DNA of 39,791 bases from a virus. Positions 1-9,174 of the stretch are shown here, piece after piece (the first letter of the stretch is position 1; the number at the start of each line of letters is the position of its first letter). Under the pieces are notes generated by a model. The model did no database searches. It was not told the DNA's origin and worked only from the letters and a program-made list of their open reading frames with translations. The stretch spans positions 1-39,791 of the IMG/VR virus record IMGVR_UViG_3300025168_000214. One strand, 5' to 3'. The position numbers were made by a program, and so were the translations under genes.

Positions 1-3000
1 CTTACTGCAGAAGCTTGAGGTCTAGCTGTTAATACAAATATATCTCCACTACCAAACTTATCTTGACGTTTTAAAGCAAGATCTGCTAATGGACCTTTTC
101 TACCTTTAACAACTTTTTCAAATTCTGTAAAATCAAACTCTGCTCCATTTTGTTCTAACAACTCTGCCTCGCTCGCGAACTGAGCTGGGCTTATTTTAGT
201 AGTAGTACCATCAGGCATGTTAACAATAACCATGCTTTTACTAAAGGCTAATGTATCATCAAAATCAAATACACTTATACCTTTTCTTTTCTTGCTCGCT
301 TTATTCCCAAGCTCTACTGTTTTGTCTGCGTTACCCATAGCTTCAATAGAAGCTTCTGTTGTACTGTTAGGAGTTATTAAGTTAAATAAAGTTTTTTGAT
401 TTACATTAACTTTCTTAGATGATTTTTGATTTACTACTTGAGAATCTTTTAATTCTGCTTTAGCACTTTTAATGCTTTTAGGTTCTTTTAATACAAAAGT
501 ATTATTTTCTTTATATACACCTAAAATTTCTTTAAGTAATTTGTTTTGAAAGCTAATACTATCAGGATTTCTTAATGATTTATCTAAAGGTAAACCTAAG
601 CTTTCAGCTATGGTCATTACTTTTCCATCTTTATAAGTAACGTATTCATTTAAGTTTATATTAGGATTACCTAATAAATATCTAACCCAAACGTTTGGTT
701 TGTCCATATTCCAAAACTCACTAGGAAACTGAGAAGTGTAACCAGCTTTTCCAACTATAACGTCATCTGTTTTTAATAACTGACCTTGAATGTAGTTGTC
801 TTTTATTAAACTAAAATCTTTATTGACAGTATTGTTATATATAAGATCAACTGCTATTTTAGCTGCGTTGTTAGCAGGCATTAAATGTTCTGCAACATAG
901 TTTAAAGGATTGCCAGAGACTACTATACCATTGACTTCTCTATAACCTTCAACAAATGTACGTTTAGGCATTTTAGATAAAGAAAAGAATTCAATAGGAG
1001 CTAAAACTCTCATCACATGTTTTGAATTGTTAACTTGACTATTCATCCAAGAAGCCCAGAACTCCATTCTGGCTGGTATTATTTTTCCGTCTTTTCTTAC
1101 GTTTTTATTTATAACGTTAAGTATCTTTTTTAATATTTTACTTTTTTCCGCTTGGTTGTCTCTAAATTTTTTATCTCTTAATAATTCTATTCTTTTTTCT
1201 GGACTTAATTCCGCGTATTGACCTTGTTCTGATTCTGCTCTTTTTAATACGACAATATCTTTAGCGCTTAATGAAGAGCCTTTTTTAAGTTTATCTTTAT
1301 CTAAAAACTTATCATTGCCAATAGTTTTAGTATATTTTTTTACATATTCTGGATTAGCCTCAATGAATGCACCAGTTAAAGGAGCGTTAAGCAAATCTTT
1401 TAATTGATCAATATTGTTACCAGCATTGAAATTAAATATAGTTCTTCCGCTACCTGCGCCGAAAGAATCTGAACTTCTTGTTTTTCCACTTTTAGGATTA
1501 GTAAACTCATAAAAATCTAAACCAAGCTCAGGTATAGTCAAGAGCACGCTTTCGTTTCTTGCTTTTATTTGATCATCAGTGAATTTATCGTGTTCAAATT
1601 TTTGACCTTTTATCGCGTACATTTTAAAACCTCTGTCTGACATATAATCTTTAATACTAGGCCCAACAATTGTTGCAGATCTTTTATATTTTTTACTAGC
1701 TTTAACCACGTCTAACGAAGTATCCTCTACTGTTCTTGCGTCTAACTTATTTTCAATGTTTTGCATAAACTCTTGAGAAGTAATACCTTGATTACCTAAA
1801 GACGTTTGTAGCTTGTCCATGAAAGTTTTATCTGACATAAGCTCTTGCATAGATTCTAAGGCAAAGTCAGTAGCTAGTATATTATATAAAGACTGTTGTC
1901 TTTTTTCTCCTGCTAAGAAATAATCTTTAAATTGTTGTAAGCCTTCACTTGTTATTTTAGGTACACTAAAAACTGGTTTATTAAAATAGCTGGGTTTACC
2001 TGTTTTGCTTATTTGTTTAGTCTTAGTAGTTCCTGTTTGTTTTATTCCAAATAATTTACCAAATCTTCTTTTAATTGTTGCAACTGGTAATGATTTAATA
2101 AAGTTTTTATCTAAAGAATTTACAAAGTCTTTATATGTTTGACTAGAAAAGGTTCCTATATCTTTTCTAAGTTTTTTAAAGTAGTTTTGTTTTGCTTCAT
2201 TAGCTATAGTTCTAGCTGTATCCGCAGCATTGTTACCTTTGTTAGCAGACAGCAATACATCTTTAGAAACCTCTTCTTTTATAATCGCTTTAGTTTCTGC
2301 TGTGTCTAAATTACCAACTTGATTTGTATTGGAAGAGTATACTTTTTTTCTTTGTGTATTCTCTCTACTTTCTACTTCGTCAAACTCTCTTTGCTCTGTT
2401 TGGTCTGCTACTTGTTTAGCTTGCTCAGAATCTAAACTTAAAGATTCGCCTTTTCCTAAATTAGCTTTAGCAACTCCACCAGCTCTTAAATTAAACTTAC
2501 TTGAAATTGAAGAACCAGCTCCAGTTCCAGTATCTCTATCGGAATCATATTCTACTAACGCTTGCACGTATTCGTTTTCTAAAGCTTTTTTAAATTGATC
2601 TCTTGTTAATAAACTACCTTGTCTCCATAATCTTTGAGTTGCTGCTTCTATAACTCCGCCTGCGGCTTCTACAGCTTTCTTTTGGTCAAACCTATTAGTG
2701 GCCTCAAAGTCTGGATCAGCAAATAATTCATTTGTTTTATCAAAACTTTGACTGCTTTTAGAATCAGTGTCACGTTTCTTTATATCTTCAGTTTTGTATT
2801 CTCTTTTAATTAAATCACCTTCTGCTCTACCTTCAAAAAGTTTATCTTGAGCTTTTGTAAATTCACCTTTTTCTACGCTTTTGTTATAGCCTTTTATAAA
2901 CTTATAAACATCTCTACCATTATTAAATCTAATATCTGATTCACGACCAATTAAAGAGTTAAATATTCTACTAAAAAATTCTCCTATTTGTTGACCGTAA

Positions 3001-6000
3001 CTTCCGTCAAAAGCGGATTTATCAATAGCTCCGTCTAATACAGCCTCAGAAAATAAAGTCAATACTTCTTCAGCTTGCTGTTCGTTAGTAACATTTGGAT
3101 CATCTTTATATTGTTGTATTCTACCGGCTAAACCAGAGTCTTTAATTAGTTTAGGATCAATTTGATTTAAATATTCTACTAAACTGTTACCTAAAGCTAT
3201 AGCTGTTCCTTTACTATTTCTTACAGTATTCCAAAGTACAGCATGTAAAAACTCATGAGCCGCAGTATTAATTGCTCCATCTTTTAATATTTGTGTATCA
3301 TTAAGTATTATTACTTGTTGATCTCCTTTTTGAAATATAGTACCATAGTTAGTTTTTAAACCCTTTGAAGCTGCTATTTTCCATCCTTCTTCTTTTAATT
3401 TATCTATTTGAGTTTCAACACCTGCATCATCTTTGCTACGTATTATTTTTACTTTAGCGTTTTCGTTGTTGTTTATTATATCAGTTACGTTACCCACTTG
3501 ATCTATGTAAGCATTTTTGTCTTTAGCTTGTAAAATAATACTTTGTAATGCAAATGAAACGTTACCTAACTCTTCTATTTCAGCAGAAGTTATATCTTTA
3601 TCATTAACCTTTTCTATATACTCTTGAAGTTTCTTTTTTCTTACCATCAAATCTATAGCTGCATCTCTGTTTGTGCCGTCTAAATTTTCAGGAAGTTTAA
3701 AACCAATGTTTCTATAATGAGAAATAATTTCAATTTGTTCGCTACCTTGTTCTTTAGTAACTACATTATTTTTAATGTCTAATTGTATTTTTGAAATAGC
3801 GTCTTTGTAGAAAAGTTCAACTGCTGCAGCGTTTCCTTTTTGATTAAATCTAGATGCTATTTGAGCAGATATTTGACCAAGTTCTATAGCTGATTGCTGA
3901 GTTACCATACCAACTATAGGTAATGCTTTAGCTATTCTTCTACCTTTTTTAGCTCCTTCAAAATCAAATTCACCAGAAGACACAGCGTCAAATACACTCA
4001 TTCTTCCTCCTTGTAATTTTTGATTTATATCTGAAATCATACCTTGAGTTCCTTCAACTATATATTCACTAAGTCCAGCTAACTCTCTAGCTGTTAAAAA
4101 AGTAGGTACTGTTGCTAAATATTTTTTCCATTGACCACGAACCACAGAAGCAACTCTTTTATAACCTATAGTTCCTGCTTTTGTAATTTTACCTAAAGAA
4201 AATCTTTCCATACCAAATTGAGCACCAGTACTAATAACATTAGCTATAGTGTTTATAGAATCAGGATCTTCTAATTCTGCCATGTAGTCTGCAGTAGTTG
4301 GTATATAATCTTCTCCTTTTCTTTCTTTAATTTTATCATCTAACACAGCCCACATATCACCTGTCATTGTCTTTGCTACTATATCAGCACTACCTAAAAC
4401 ATCTAATACAGTACCCACTGCATAAGCATAAGGGTTTTTAGTTTGTTTTAAGGCCATACCACCAAACATGAACACCATGTTTGACTGATCTATCAACTCG
4501 TTAACTAAACCTAATGTACTGCTATCGTCTCCTAGCGCTGGCACTAAAGATATTCTATAGTTAGCGTCAACACTTGCGCTAATATTTTCTGCTAATTTTT
4601 TACTATTTACCTCAAATCTAGTGTCGTATTCTTTTGTTAATTCGTCTAATGTTTCTTCGCCCTTAGGACGAAGTGATATAACACTGTCTCCAAAATTTCC
4701 TTCTGTGTTCCATACGTTTGCCTGCTTTACCACCGCGTTAAATAAACTAGCAGCGGTATGTCCACCACCACCTTTTAAAGTCTTACCGTTGAATTTATTT
4801 TCATCATACCAAGATCTAAATTCTACTTCGTTCATATCACCTAATCCGTTTGCCTTAATAGTTTCCTGGTACTTATCTAAAACTTGAGAGCTATTCGCTA
4901 AACGAGATTGTCTACTTGCGTTAGGCGTGGTGAAAATTAAATTCCTCATAGACTGCTTCCACTTAGTATATGAATTACTTCCTGTGTTTCTTAATTTATA
5001 CCACCAATCAGAGTAGGTTCCGTCTTTAAGTTTTTCATCTAACTCTTTAAACGTCGGATCTTTAGTTCTTCCAAAGTCTGTATATATACTTTCTAAAACT
5101 TTTTGAGTAGCGTATTGATATTCTAAGCCTCTTTCTTCAAAATCACTTGAATCTAATAAACTAACAAATCTTTCTTGTTGCCACTTCTCATATTCAGAAT
5201 TAATTTGGTCTAATTTGCCAGGATCATTAAGTGATCCATCAGCTTTAGCAGCGTCAATTAATTCAATATACTTTGCATTTGTTTCATTTTGTAAATTTAA
5301 ATTAGCCTCTGTTATTGTTTTTATGTTAACAGGATCGTTATTTACAAGTGTAGTAGTAAAATTAACAGCAGCATCTAAATAACTTTCCCAATCAGCATAA
5401 TCACTATATTTTAAATTACCTAATATTTCTTCTCTTACATAAGTAAAAGCTTCAGGACTTAGTTCAAAGTAATTATTTAAAGTGTTTAAATCATCTAAGT
5501 TTTCATAACCAGTGCCAGTTCCACTTTCTTTAGGAATTCTAACAAGTCCTATCATTGATTCATTAAATTTATCTACTTCTTCTTTAGTGGTAAAGTTTTC
5601 ATACTGCCCCGAATAAAGATCTACCATGTCTTTTGTTATTCCTTCTGGTAAAATACCAGCTTCAACATTTAATGATCTAGCAAGGGCTTTTAATTCTGCT
5701 TTTGGAAATTTTGATGATCTTTCAAATGATTCAAACGAAGGATCATCTGGATTGTCGTCAATCCATTTGTTATACGGGTCAGTAAGTAGCTCAGTTCTTT
5801 TCTTTTGAAATTCAGTTTCTATTCCACCTTCAGAAACATCACCAACACTTTCATCAAAATATTTTTTAATAACTGAAAACTGATCATAGTTTAATTTATC
5901 AACAGATACTTCAGCAGGCAGTTCATTGTAATCACTTTCTTTTGGTGTTAATATTTTAGGTAACTCTTCAAGATCTTTATTGATTTGATTCATTGTTCCT

Positions 6001-6500
6001 TCTACGTCAATTGCTTGGGTATCTTTAAAATCAAGAGCTAATGACTTATCTTTATTTACCAAACCTGTTCTAACTTGATCTCCTACACTTATTGTAGAGT
6101 AATCAAATTTTAAAGGATTTTTTTGAATTTCACTTATTTCATTTAATATCTCTTGAGTCTTAATATAAAAGGGATTTTCTTTAGGATTTCCTATAGTAGT
6201 AACGACAGGAACCATTCTTTCCTCCAAGTCATAATCCCCTCTATTTAGTTGTTCGTTATACTTTGGATTCGTTTGATTTAAGAAATTAGATAAAAAATTA
6301 TCACTATAAACGTTAGTTTTTTCAACAAATTCAGGTACCATTTCAATAACTTGCTGTGGTTCTTCAACTTCTATAGCAACTGGGCCTATAACTGTTTGTT
6401 CTTCTTCGTCTAACTTTTCTTCTTCTTCTGTATTAAAAATATTATTTAATAAATCTAAAGAGCTGTTTTCTTGGAAATTAAAATCGTTTTCTTCTTCCAT
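1..6500 (-). CDS. Giant virion/polyvalent protein with HExxH metalloprotease motif and C-terminal HAD-like domain (partial)
   Basis: An uninterrupted frame starts with ATG at 6498-6500 (leader AAATAAAATTAT, A-rich, no Shine-Dalgarno) and runs off the left edge after 2,166 codons, so the C-terminus is missing. The N-terminal ~70 residues are very acidic. HEFLH at residues 1082-1086 is a zincin motif; a helix with EEV (1144-1146) and E1152 could give the third zinc ligand. Near the window edge, DFDDT (2079-2083) matches HAD motif I (DxDxT) and VLTARP (2156-2161) matches HAD motif II; motifs III and IV would lie outside. The rest is Lys/Asn/Gln-rich and I do not recognise it. It ends the virion gene block after internal-protein candidates, so an ejected or capsid-internal protein is likely. 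The domain mix resembles phage polyvalent proteins. Motifs are seen directly; the role is inferred. Confidence 0.85.
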   Translation of the reverse strand, partial: MEEENDFNFQENSSLDLLNNIFNTEEEEKLDEEEQTVIGPVAIEVEEPQQVIEMVPEFVEKTNVYSDNFLSNFLNQTNPKYNEQLNRGDYDLEERMVPVVTTIGNPKENPFYIKTQEILNEISEIQKNPLKFDYSTISVGDQVRTGLVNKDKSLALDFKDTQAIDVEGTMNQINKDLEELPKILTPKESDYNELPAEVSVDKLNYDQFSVIKKYFDESVGDVSEGGIETEFQKKRTELLTDPYNKWIDDNPDDPSFESFERSSKFPKAELKALARSLNVEAGILPEGITKDMVDLYSGQYENFTTKEEVDKFNESMIGLVRIPKESGTGTGYENLDDLNTLNNYFELSPEAFTYVREEILGNLKYSDYADWESYLDAAVNFTTTLVNNDPVNIKTITEANLNLQNETNAKYIELIDAAKADGSLNDPGKLDQINSEYEKWQQERFVSLLDSSDFEERGLEYQYATQKVLESIYTDFGRTKDPTFKELDEKLKDGTYSDWWYKLRNTGSNSYTKWKQSMRNLIFTTPNASRQSRLANSSQVLDKYQETIKANGLGDMNEVEFRSWYDENKFNGKTLKGGGGHTAASLFNAVVKQANVWNTEGNFGDSVISLRPKGEETLDELTKEYDTRFEVNSKKLAENISASVDANYRISLVPALGDDSSTLGLVNELIDQSNMVFMFGGMALKQTKNPYAYAVGTVLDVLGSADIVAKTMTGDMWAVLDDKIKERKGEDYIPTTADYMAELEDPDSINTIANVISTGAQFGMERFSLGKITKAGTIGYKRVASVVRGQWKKYLATVPTFLTARELAGLSEYIVEGTQGMISDINQKLQGGRMSVFDAVSSGEFDFEGAKKGRRIAKALPIVGMVTQQSAIELGQISAQIASRFNQKGNAAAVELFYKDAISKIQLDIKNNVVTKEQGSEQIEIISHYRNIGFKLPENLDGTNRDAAIDLMVRKKKLQEYIEKVNDKDITSAEIEELGNVSFALQSIILQAKDKNAYIDQVGNVTDIINNNENAKVKIIRSKDDAGVETQIDKLKEEGWKIAASKGLKTNYGTIFQKGDQQVIILNDTQILKDGAINTAAHEFLHAVLWNTVRNSKGTAIALGNSLVEYLNQIDPKLIKDSGLAGRIQQYKDDPNVTNEQQAEEVLTLFSEAVLDGAIDKSAFDGSYGQQIGEFFSRIFNSLIGRESDIRFNNGRDVYKFIKGYNKSVEKGEFTKAQDKLFEGRAEGDLIKREYKTEDIKKRDTDSKSSQSFDKTNELFADPDFEATNRFDQKKAVEAAGGVIEAATQRLWRQGSLLTRDQFKKALENEYVQALVEYDSDRDTGTGAGSSISSKFNLRAGGVAKANLGKGESLSLDSEQAKQVADQTEQREFDEVESRENTQRKKVYSSNTNQVGNLDTAETKAIIKEEVSKDVLLSANKGNNAADTARTIANEAKQNYFKKLRKDIGTFSSQTYKDFVNSLDKNFIKSLPVATIKRRFGKLFGIKQTGTTKTKQISKTGKPSYFNKPVFSVPKITSEGLQQFKDYFLAGEKRQQSLYNILATDFALESMQELMSDKTFMDKLQTSLGNQGITSQEFMQNIENKLDARTVEDTSLDVVKASKKYKRSATIVGPSIKDYMSDRGFKMYAIKGQKFEHDKFTDDQIKARNESVLLTIPELGLDFYEFTNPKSGKTRSSDSFGAGSGRTIFNFNAGNNIDQLKDLLNAPLTGAFIEANPEYVKKYTKTIGNDKFLDKDKLKKGSSLSAKDIVVLKRAESEQGQYAELSPEKRIELLRDKKFRDNQAEKSKILKKILNVINKNVRKDGKIIPARMEFWASWMNSQVNNSKHVMRVLAPIEFFSLSKMPKRTFVEGYREVNGIVVSGNPLNYVAEHLMPANNAAKIAVDLIYNNTVNKDFSLIKDNYIQGQLLKTDDVIVGKAGYTSQFPSEFWNMDKPNVWVRYLLGNPNINLNEYVTYKDGKVMTIAESLGLPLDKSLRNPDSISFQNKLLKEILGVYKENNTFVLKEPKSIKSAKAELKDSQVVNQKSSKKVNVNQKTLFNLITPNSTTEASIEAMGNADKTVELGNKASKKRKGISVFDFDDTLAFSKSMVIVNMPDGTTTKISPAQFASEAELLEQNGAEFDFTEFEKVVKGRKGPLADLALKRQDKFGSGDIFVLTARPQASAV

Positions 6501-6510
6501 ATAATTTTAT

Positions 6511-8061
6511 TTAAGAATATTGTTTCAATGCTTCAATTAACTCTGGAGATTGCTCTGTAGGTAAATCTTTAATTTCTTCTGGTAGTTTTTGATAGAACAA
6601 AGTCATTCCTGCTTGCCACTCTTTAATACCTAGCATGTTTCTATAAAACTCAGGTATAGGCATTTCATTATCATTTAAAGCTTTTATTAAGTCTTGGCCT
6701 TGTTTTTTCTCGTCACTTAAAGTTTCTTTTATTATACTAGGTTCGTTTGCTATATTTTTTTGAGGTAGTTTTCTATCTAAGTTGGCTTGTAAAATAATAC
6801 TCATTAGATAAGCTCTTTGAGCATCTACCATAGCTACGTTTTGATCTCCATAACCTGTTTTATTAAAAGCGTATCTATTACCTACAAATCCAGCTTTACC
6901 TTCAGGATCTAATTCATCATAAAGCTTCGCTAATTCAGGAGATACTTCTTCGTTTATACCTAATGGTAAATCTATACCTAATCTTTTGTTAGAATAACCA
7001 GATAACACAGATATGTGTCCACTTGCTACTGCAAATAAACCAGAAACGTGAGCTCTTACTTCTGCATTATAAGCTGGGTTGTTGTCTATAAACTCTGTTA
7101 CAATTGGTTTTACTAAGTATTGTTTTAGTTTTCCATTAGCTACAGAATATATAGGTATTTTTATAGAAGTATCTTTTGCAACATCGTTAGGATCTTCTGA
7201 AACAACAGAACCACCTAGAAAAAACTGTGGCTGTAATGTAGCGTTTGTAGTTATACCAGCGTCTTCAAAAGTTGTTTGTAAGTTCATAGCTTCAGGAACT
7301 GTACTAATAAATAAAGATAACAATTCGTCATTATCTAACTGAGAAGAGTCTATTTCATTGTATATAATATAAAACATGTTACCGTTAGTATCATATTTAA
7401 TGTTTCTTTTTTTCAAAAAATCATCCATTACATAAGGAACGTTGTGAAGGTATTTTCTAAAAGTTTCGCCTTTAACTAAAAACTCCATGCTTTGTGTAAA
7501 TACTATTATCTCTTCACTTTCTGTTTCTCTAAAATAAAAGTTTTTCTCAACTTTAACATCTCTAAAATAATCAAAAAGATTAGACCAAGCTGCCATAGAA
7601 AACATGTTCTTATCTTTATTTCTTTCTGTAGTTCCATTTATATTTATAGATCTATATTCACTAATAAATAATGGTAGGTTTTGAGGATTAGTTCTATCGG
7701 TGGCTTGAGCTAAATATCCACCTAAAGTGATAGATTTATCTAGTCTACTAAAGTATTCTTTTATAAATTTTTTATCTTCTTTAATTTCACTTTGACCTAA
7801 GTTTTTAACTTCTAGTTTTAGTTTTGTTTGCCTAGCTATAACTCCTTCTACGGGTCTTTGTGCTAGATCAATAAAATAATCTTTTATTATGTTAGCTAAA
7901 GTTTTATCTTCATATGGATTTTCAGAAGATGAACTACTCATGTAACTTCTGTATTTGTTACTGGCATCGGTGAAAAAGTTTAGTTCTTTGCTTCTGCGCG
8001 TTTGCGAAACATTAACTAATCTATTCATTTTATCGTTATGACCTTTTAATACTGTATTCAT
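6511..8061 (-). CDS. Putative internal virion protein, unknown family (516 aa)
   Basis: Complete 516-residue frame starting ATG at 8061 behind an A-rich leader (AAACTATAAAAAAA). No catalytic motif, signal peptide or membrane segment is evident; the composition is charged and mixed alpha/beta. Residues ~310-420 include a VRAHVSGLFAVASGHISVL-like stretch that looks like a packed helix and a YAFNKTGYGDQNVAMVDAQRAYL segment that suggests a folded, not fibrous, protein. It lies between the Ala-rich internal-protein candidate and the giant protein, 10 bases before the latter's start. That position corresponds to the internal core/ejection proteins of short-tailed phages. I do not recognise the family; the virion assignment rests on context only. 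Confidence 0.75.
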   Translation of the reverse strand: MNTVLKGHNDKMNRLVNVSQTRRSKELNFFTDASNKYRSYMSSSSSENPYEDKTLANIIKDYFIDLAQRPVEGVIARQTKLKLEVKNLGQSEIKEDKKFIKEYFSRLDKSITLGGYLAQATDRTNPQNLPLFISEYRSININGTTERNKDKNMFSMAAWSNLFDYFRDVKVEKNFYFRETESEEIIVFTQSMEFLVKGETFRKYLHNVPYVMDDFLKKRNIKYDTNGNMFYIIYNEIDSSQLDNDELLSLFISTVPEAMNLQTTFEDAGITTNATLQPQFFLGGSVVSEDPNDVAKDTSIKIPIYSVANGKLKQYLVKPIVTEFIDNNPAYNAEVRAHVSGLFAVASGHISVLSGYSNKRLGIDLPLGINEEVSPELAKLYDELDPEGKAGFVGNRYAFNKTGYGDQNVAMVDAQRAYLMSIILQANLDRKLPQKNIANEPSIIKETLSDEKKQGQDLIKALNDNEMPIPEFYRNMLGIKEWQAGMTLFYQKLPEEIKDLPTEQSPELIEALKQYS

Positions 8062-8079
8062 TTTTTTTTATAGTTTATT

Positions 8080-8763
8080 TTATCCGAATAACCCTCCCCA
8101 AGCGTTACCATATTCTTCTTCAGCTTCCGCGGTAGCTTCTCTTATTTTGTTTTCAGCTGCTTGAGCTCCTATAAACATAGAGGTATATCTATTTAAATCC
8201 CCGTTTGATCTTGCTTCTTGAGCCTGGAACTCGAATATTTCTCCTTTAGCATCAGCCTCTTCTTTTCTACCTTTTAATTGAATAGTAGCTTGATCATAAG
8301 CTTGACTAGCTGCTACTTTTTCTCTATTCATTTGCGCTTCACCTTGAGCTCTTAACTGATCGTTAGCTGCTTCTTGTTTCTCTATAGTTGCAGCAACAGT
8401 TTGTTTAGATTTTAAAGCTGCCATTGCTAAAGCAGTAGCACCACCTGCGCTTGCTCCTGTTTGTTCTAAGGTATCTAAAGTGTTAGCTAAAGCTATATCT
8501 GTTTCTTCCGCTTGCATTTTAGCCGCTGCAGTAGATACAGTTAAATTATTAAATGGGTTAGTTATTTGACTAGTTAAATCTCTAGCTAAACCAGACAAGT
8601 CAGTTATACCAGCGTAAGGATTAATAATATCCTGACGACTGTTTAACGAGTCGTTCATTTTTGCTTCAGCAGCATTAGTTCTGTTTCTAGCATTGTTGAG
8701 CTCCTCTCTTGCTTTTGCTTGGCCTTTTTTTGCGCCAATGATTTTACCTATTTTTTTACCCAT
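8080..8763 (-). CDS. Putative internal virion protein, Ala/Gln-rich coiled coil (T7 gp14-like role)
   Basis: A 227-residue protein with a basic N-terminus (GKKIGKIIGAKKGQAKAREE), then long helical Ala/Gln/Glu-rich stretches (about 10-50 and 90-220) and a short glycine-rich end (AWGGLFG). The middle NPYAGITDLSGLARDLTSQI and the TLEQTGASAGGATALAMAALKSKQ region resemble a family I associate with internal or ejection proteins of marine podoviruses. Size and composition are close to the small core protein of T7-like phages (gp14 class), which helps build the DNA-ejection channel. It sits 2 bases after the GNAT-like gene and before the two larger internal candidates. The role is inferred from composition and position. 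Confidence 0.7.
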   Translation of the reverse strand: MGKKIGKIIGAKKGQAKAREELNNARNRTNAAEAKMNDSLNSRQDIINPYAGITDLSGLARDLTSQITNPFNNLTVSTAAAKMQAEETDIALANTLDTLEQTGASAGGATALAMAALKSKQTVAATIEKQEAANDQLRAQGEAQMNREKVAASQAYDQATIQLKGRKEEADAKGEIFEFQAQEARSNGDLNRYTSMFIGAQAAENKIREATAEAEEEYGNAWGGLFG

Positions 8764-8765
8764 TA

Positions 8766-9170
8766 CTATATTTTTTTTGCTATCTCATAAGATGATTTGT
8801 TGTCTACATCCCATCCTAATTTCTTATGTGTGTTTATTAAGCTTTGATTTCTACCTATTGAAAACATGTATTTTTTACCTTGTTCTTTGCATATAGTTTC
8901 TATTGTTTTTAACAACATTTCTATTGCGTCTTTTCTATCATGTTCTTTATACTTAGGGTTAGATACTATCCACTCAACAAACACAGCGTCAGAATTAGTA
9001 TAATATATAAACCCTGCCACTATAGGTGTATTTTCTTTTTGTATCATTATTCCACTAGTACCATTGTCTGGTAGAAAGTTTTTAGGAATAGTTGGCCAAC
9101 GCCACCATTTCCACCAATCAACCAATACATTATAATCTGTATCGATTAATTTTCTTGCATTTAATTTCAT
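8766..9170 (-). CDS. GNAT-like acyltransferase-fold protein in the tail cluster
   Basis: A 134-residue protein with the outline of a GNAT N-acetyltransferase: an N-terminal strand-helix (RKLIDTDYNVLVDWWKWW), a beta pair (GIMIQKENTPIVAGFIYYTN, then AVFVEWIVSNP), a long helix (DRKDAIEMLLKTIETICKEQ) and a final NQSLINTHKKLGW segment like GNAT motif B. The usual acetyl-CoA pyrophosphate loop (R/QxxGxG/A) between strand 4 and helix 3 is absent or badly degraded (KYKEHDRKDA). It lies between two structural genes with gaps of only 2-4 bases, so it is co-expressed with the tail. GNAT-fold proteins inside podovirus virion clusters are known; whether this one is catalytic or structural is open. Confidence 0.65.
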   Translation of the reverse strand: MKLNARKLIDTDYNVLVDWWKWWRWPTIPKNFLPDNGTSGIMIQKENTPIVAGFIYYTNSDAVFVEWIVSNPKYKEHDRKDAIEMLLKTIETICKEQGKKYMFSIGRNQSLINTHKKLGWDVDNKSSYEIAKKI

Positions 9171-9174
9171 ATAA

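Noticed and set aside
1-6500. Virion RNA polymerase (N4 or crAss-like) in the giant protein
   Set aside because: DFDDT could be mistaken for a polymerase DxDGD motif, but it is followed by VLTARP, typical of HAD, and no DFDGD-type motif was found.
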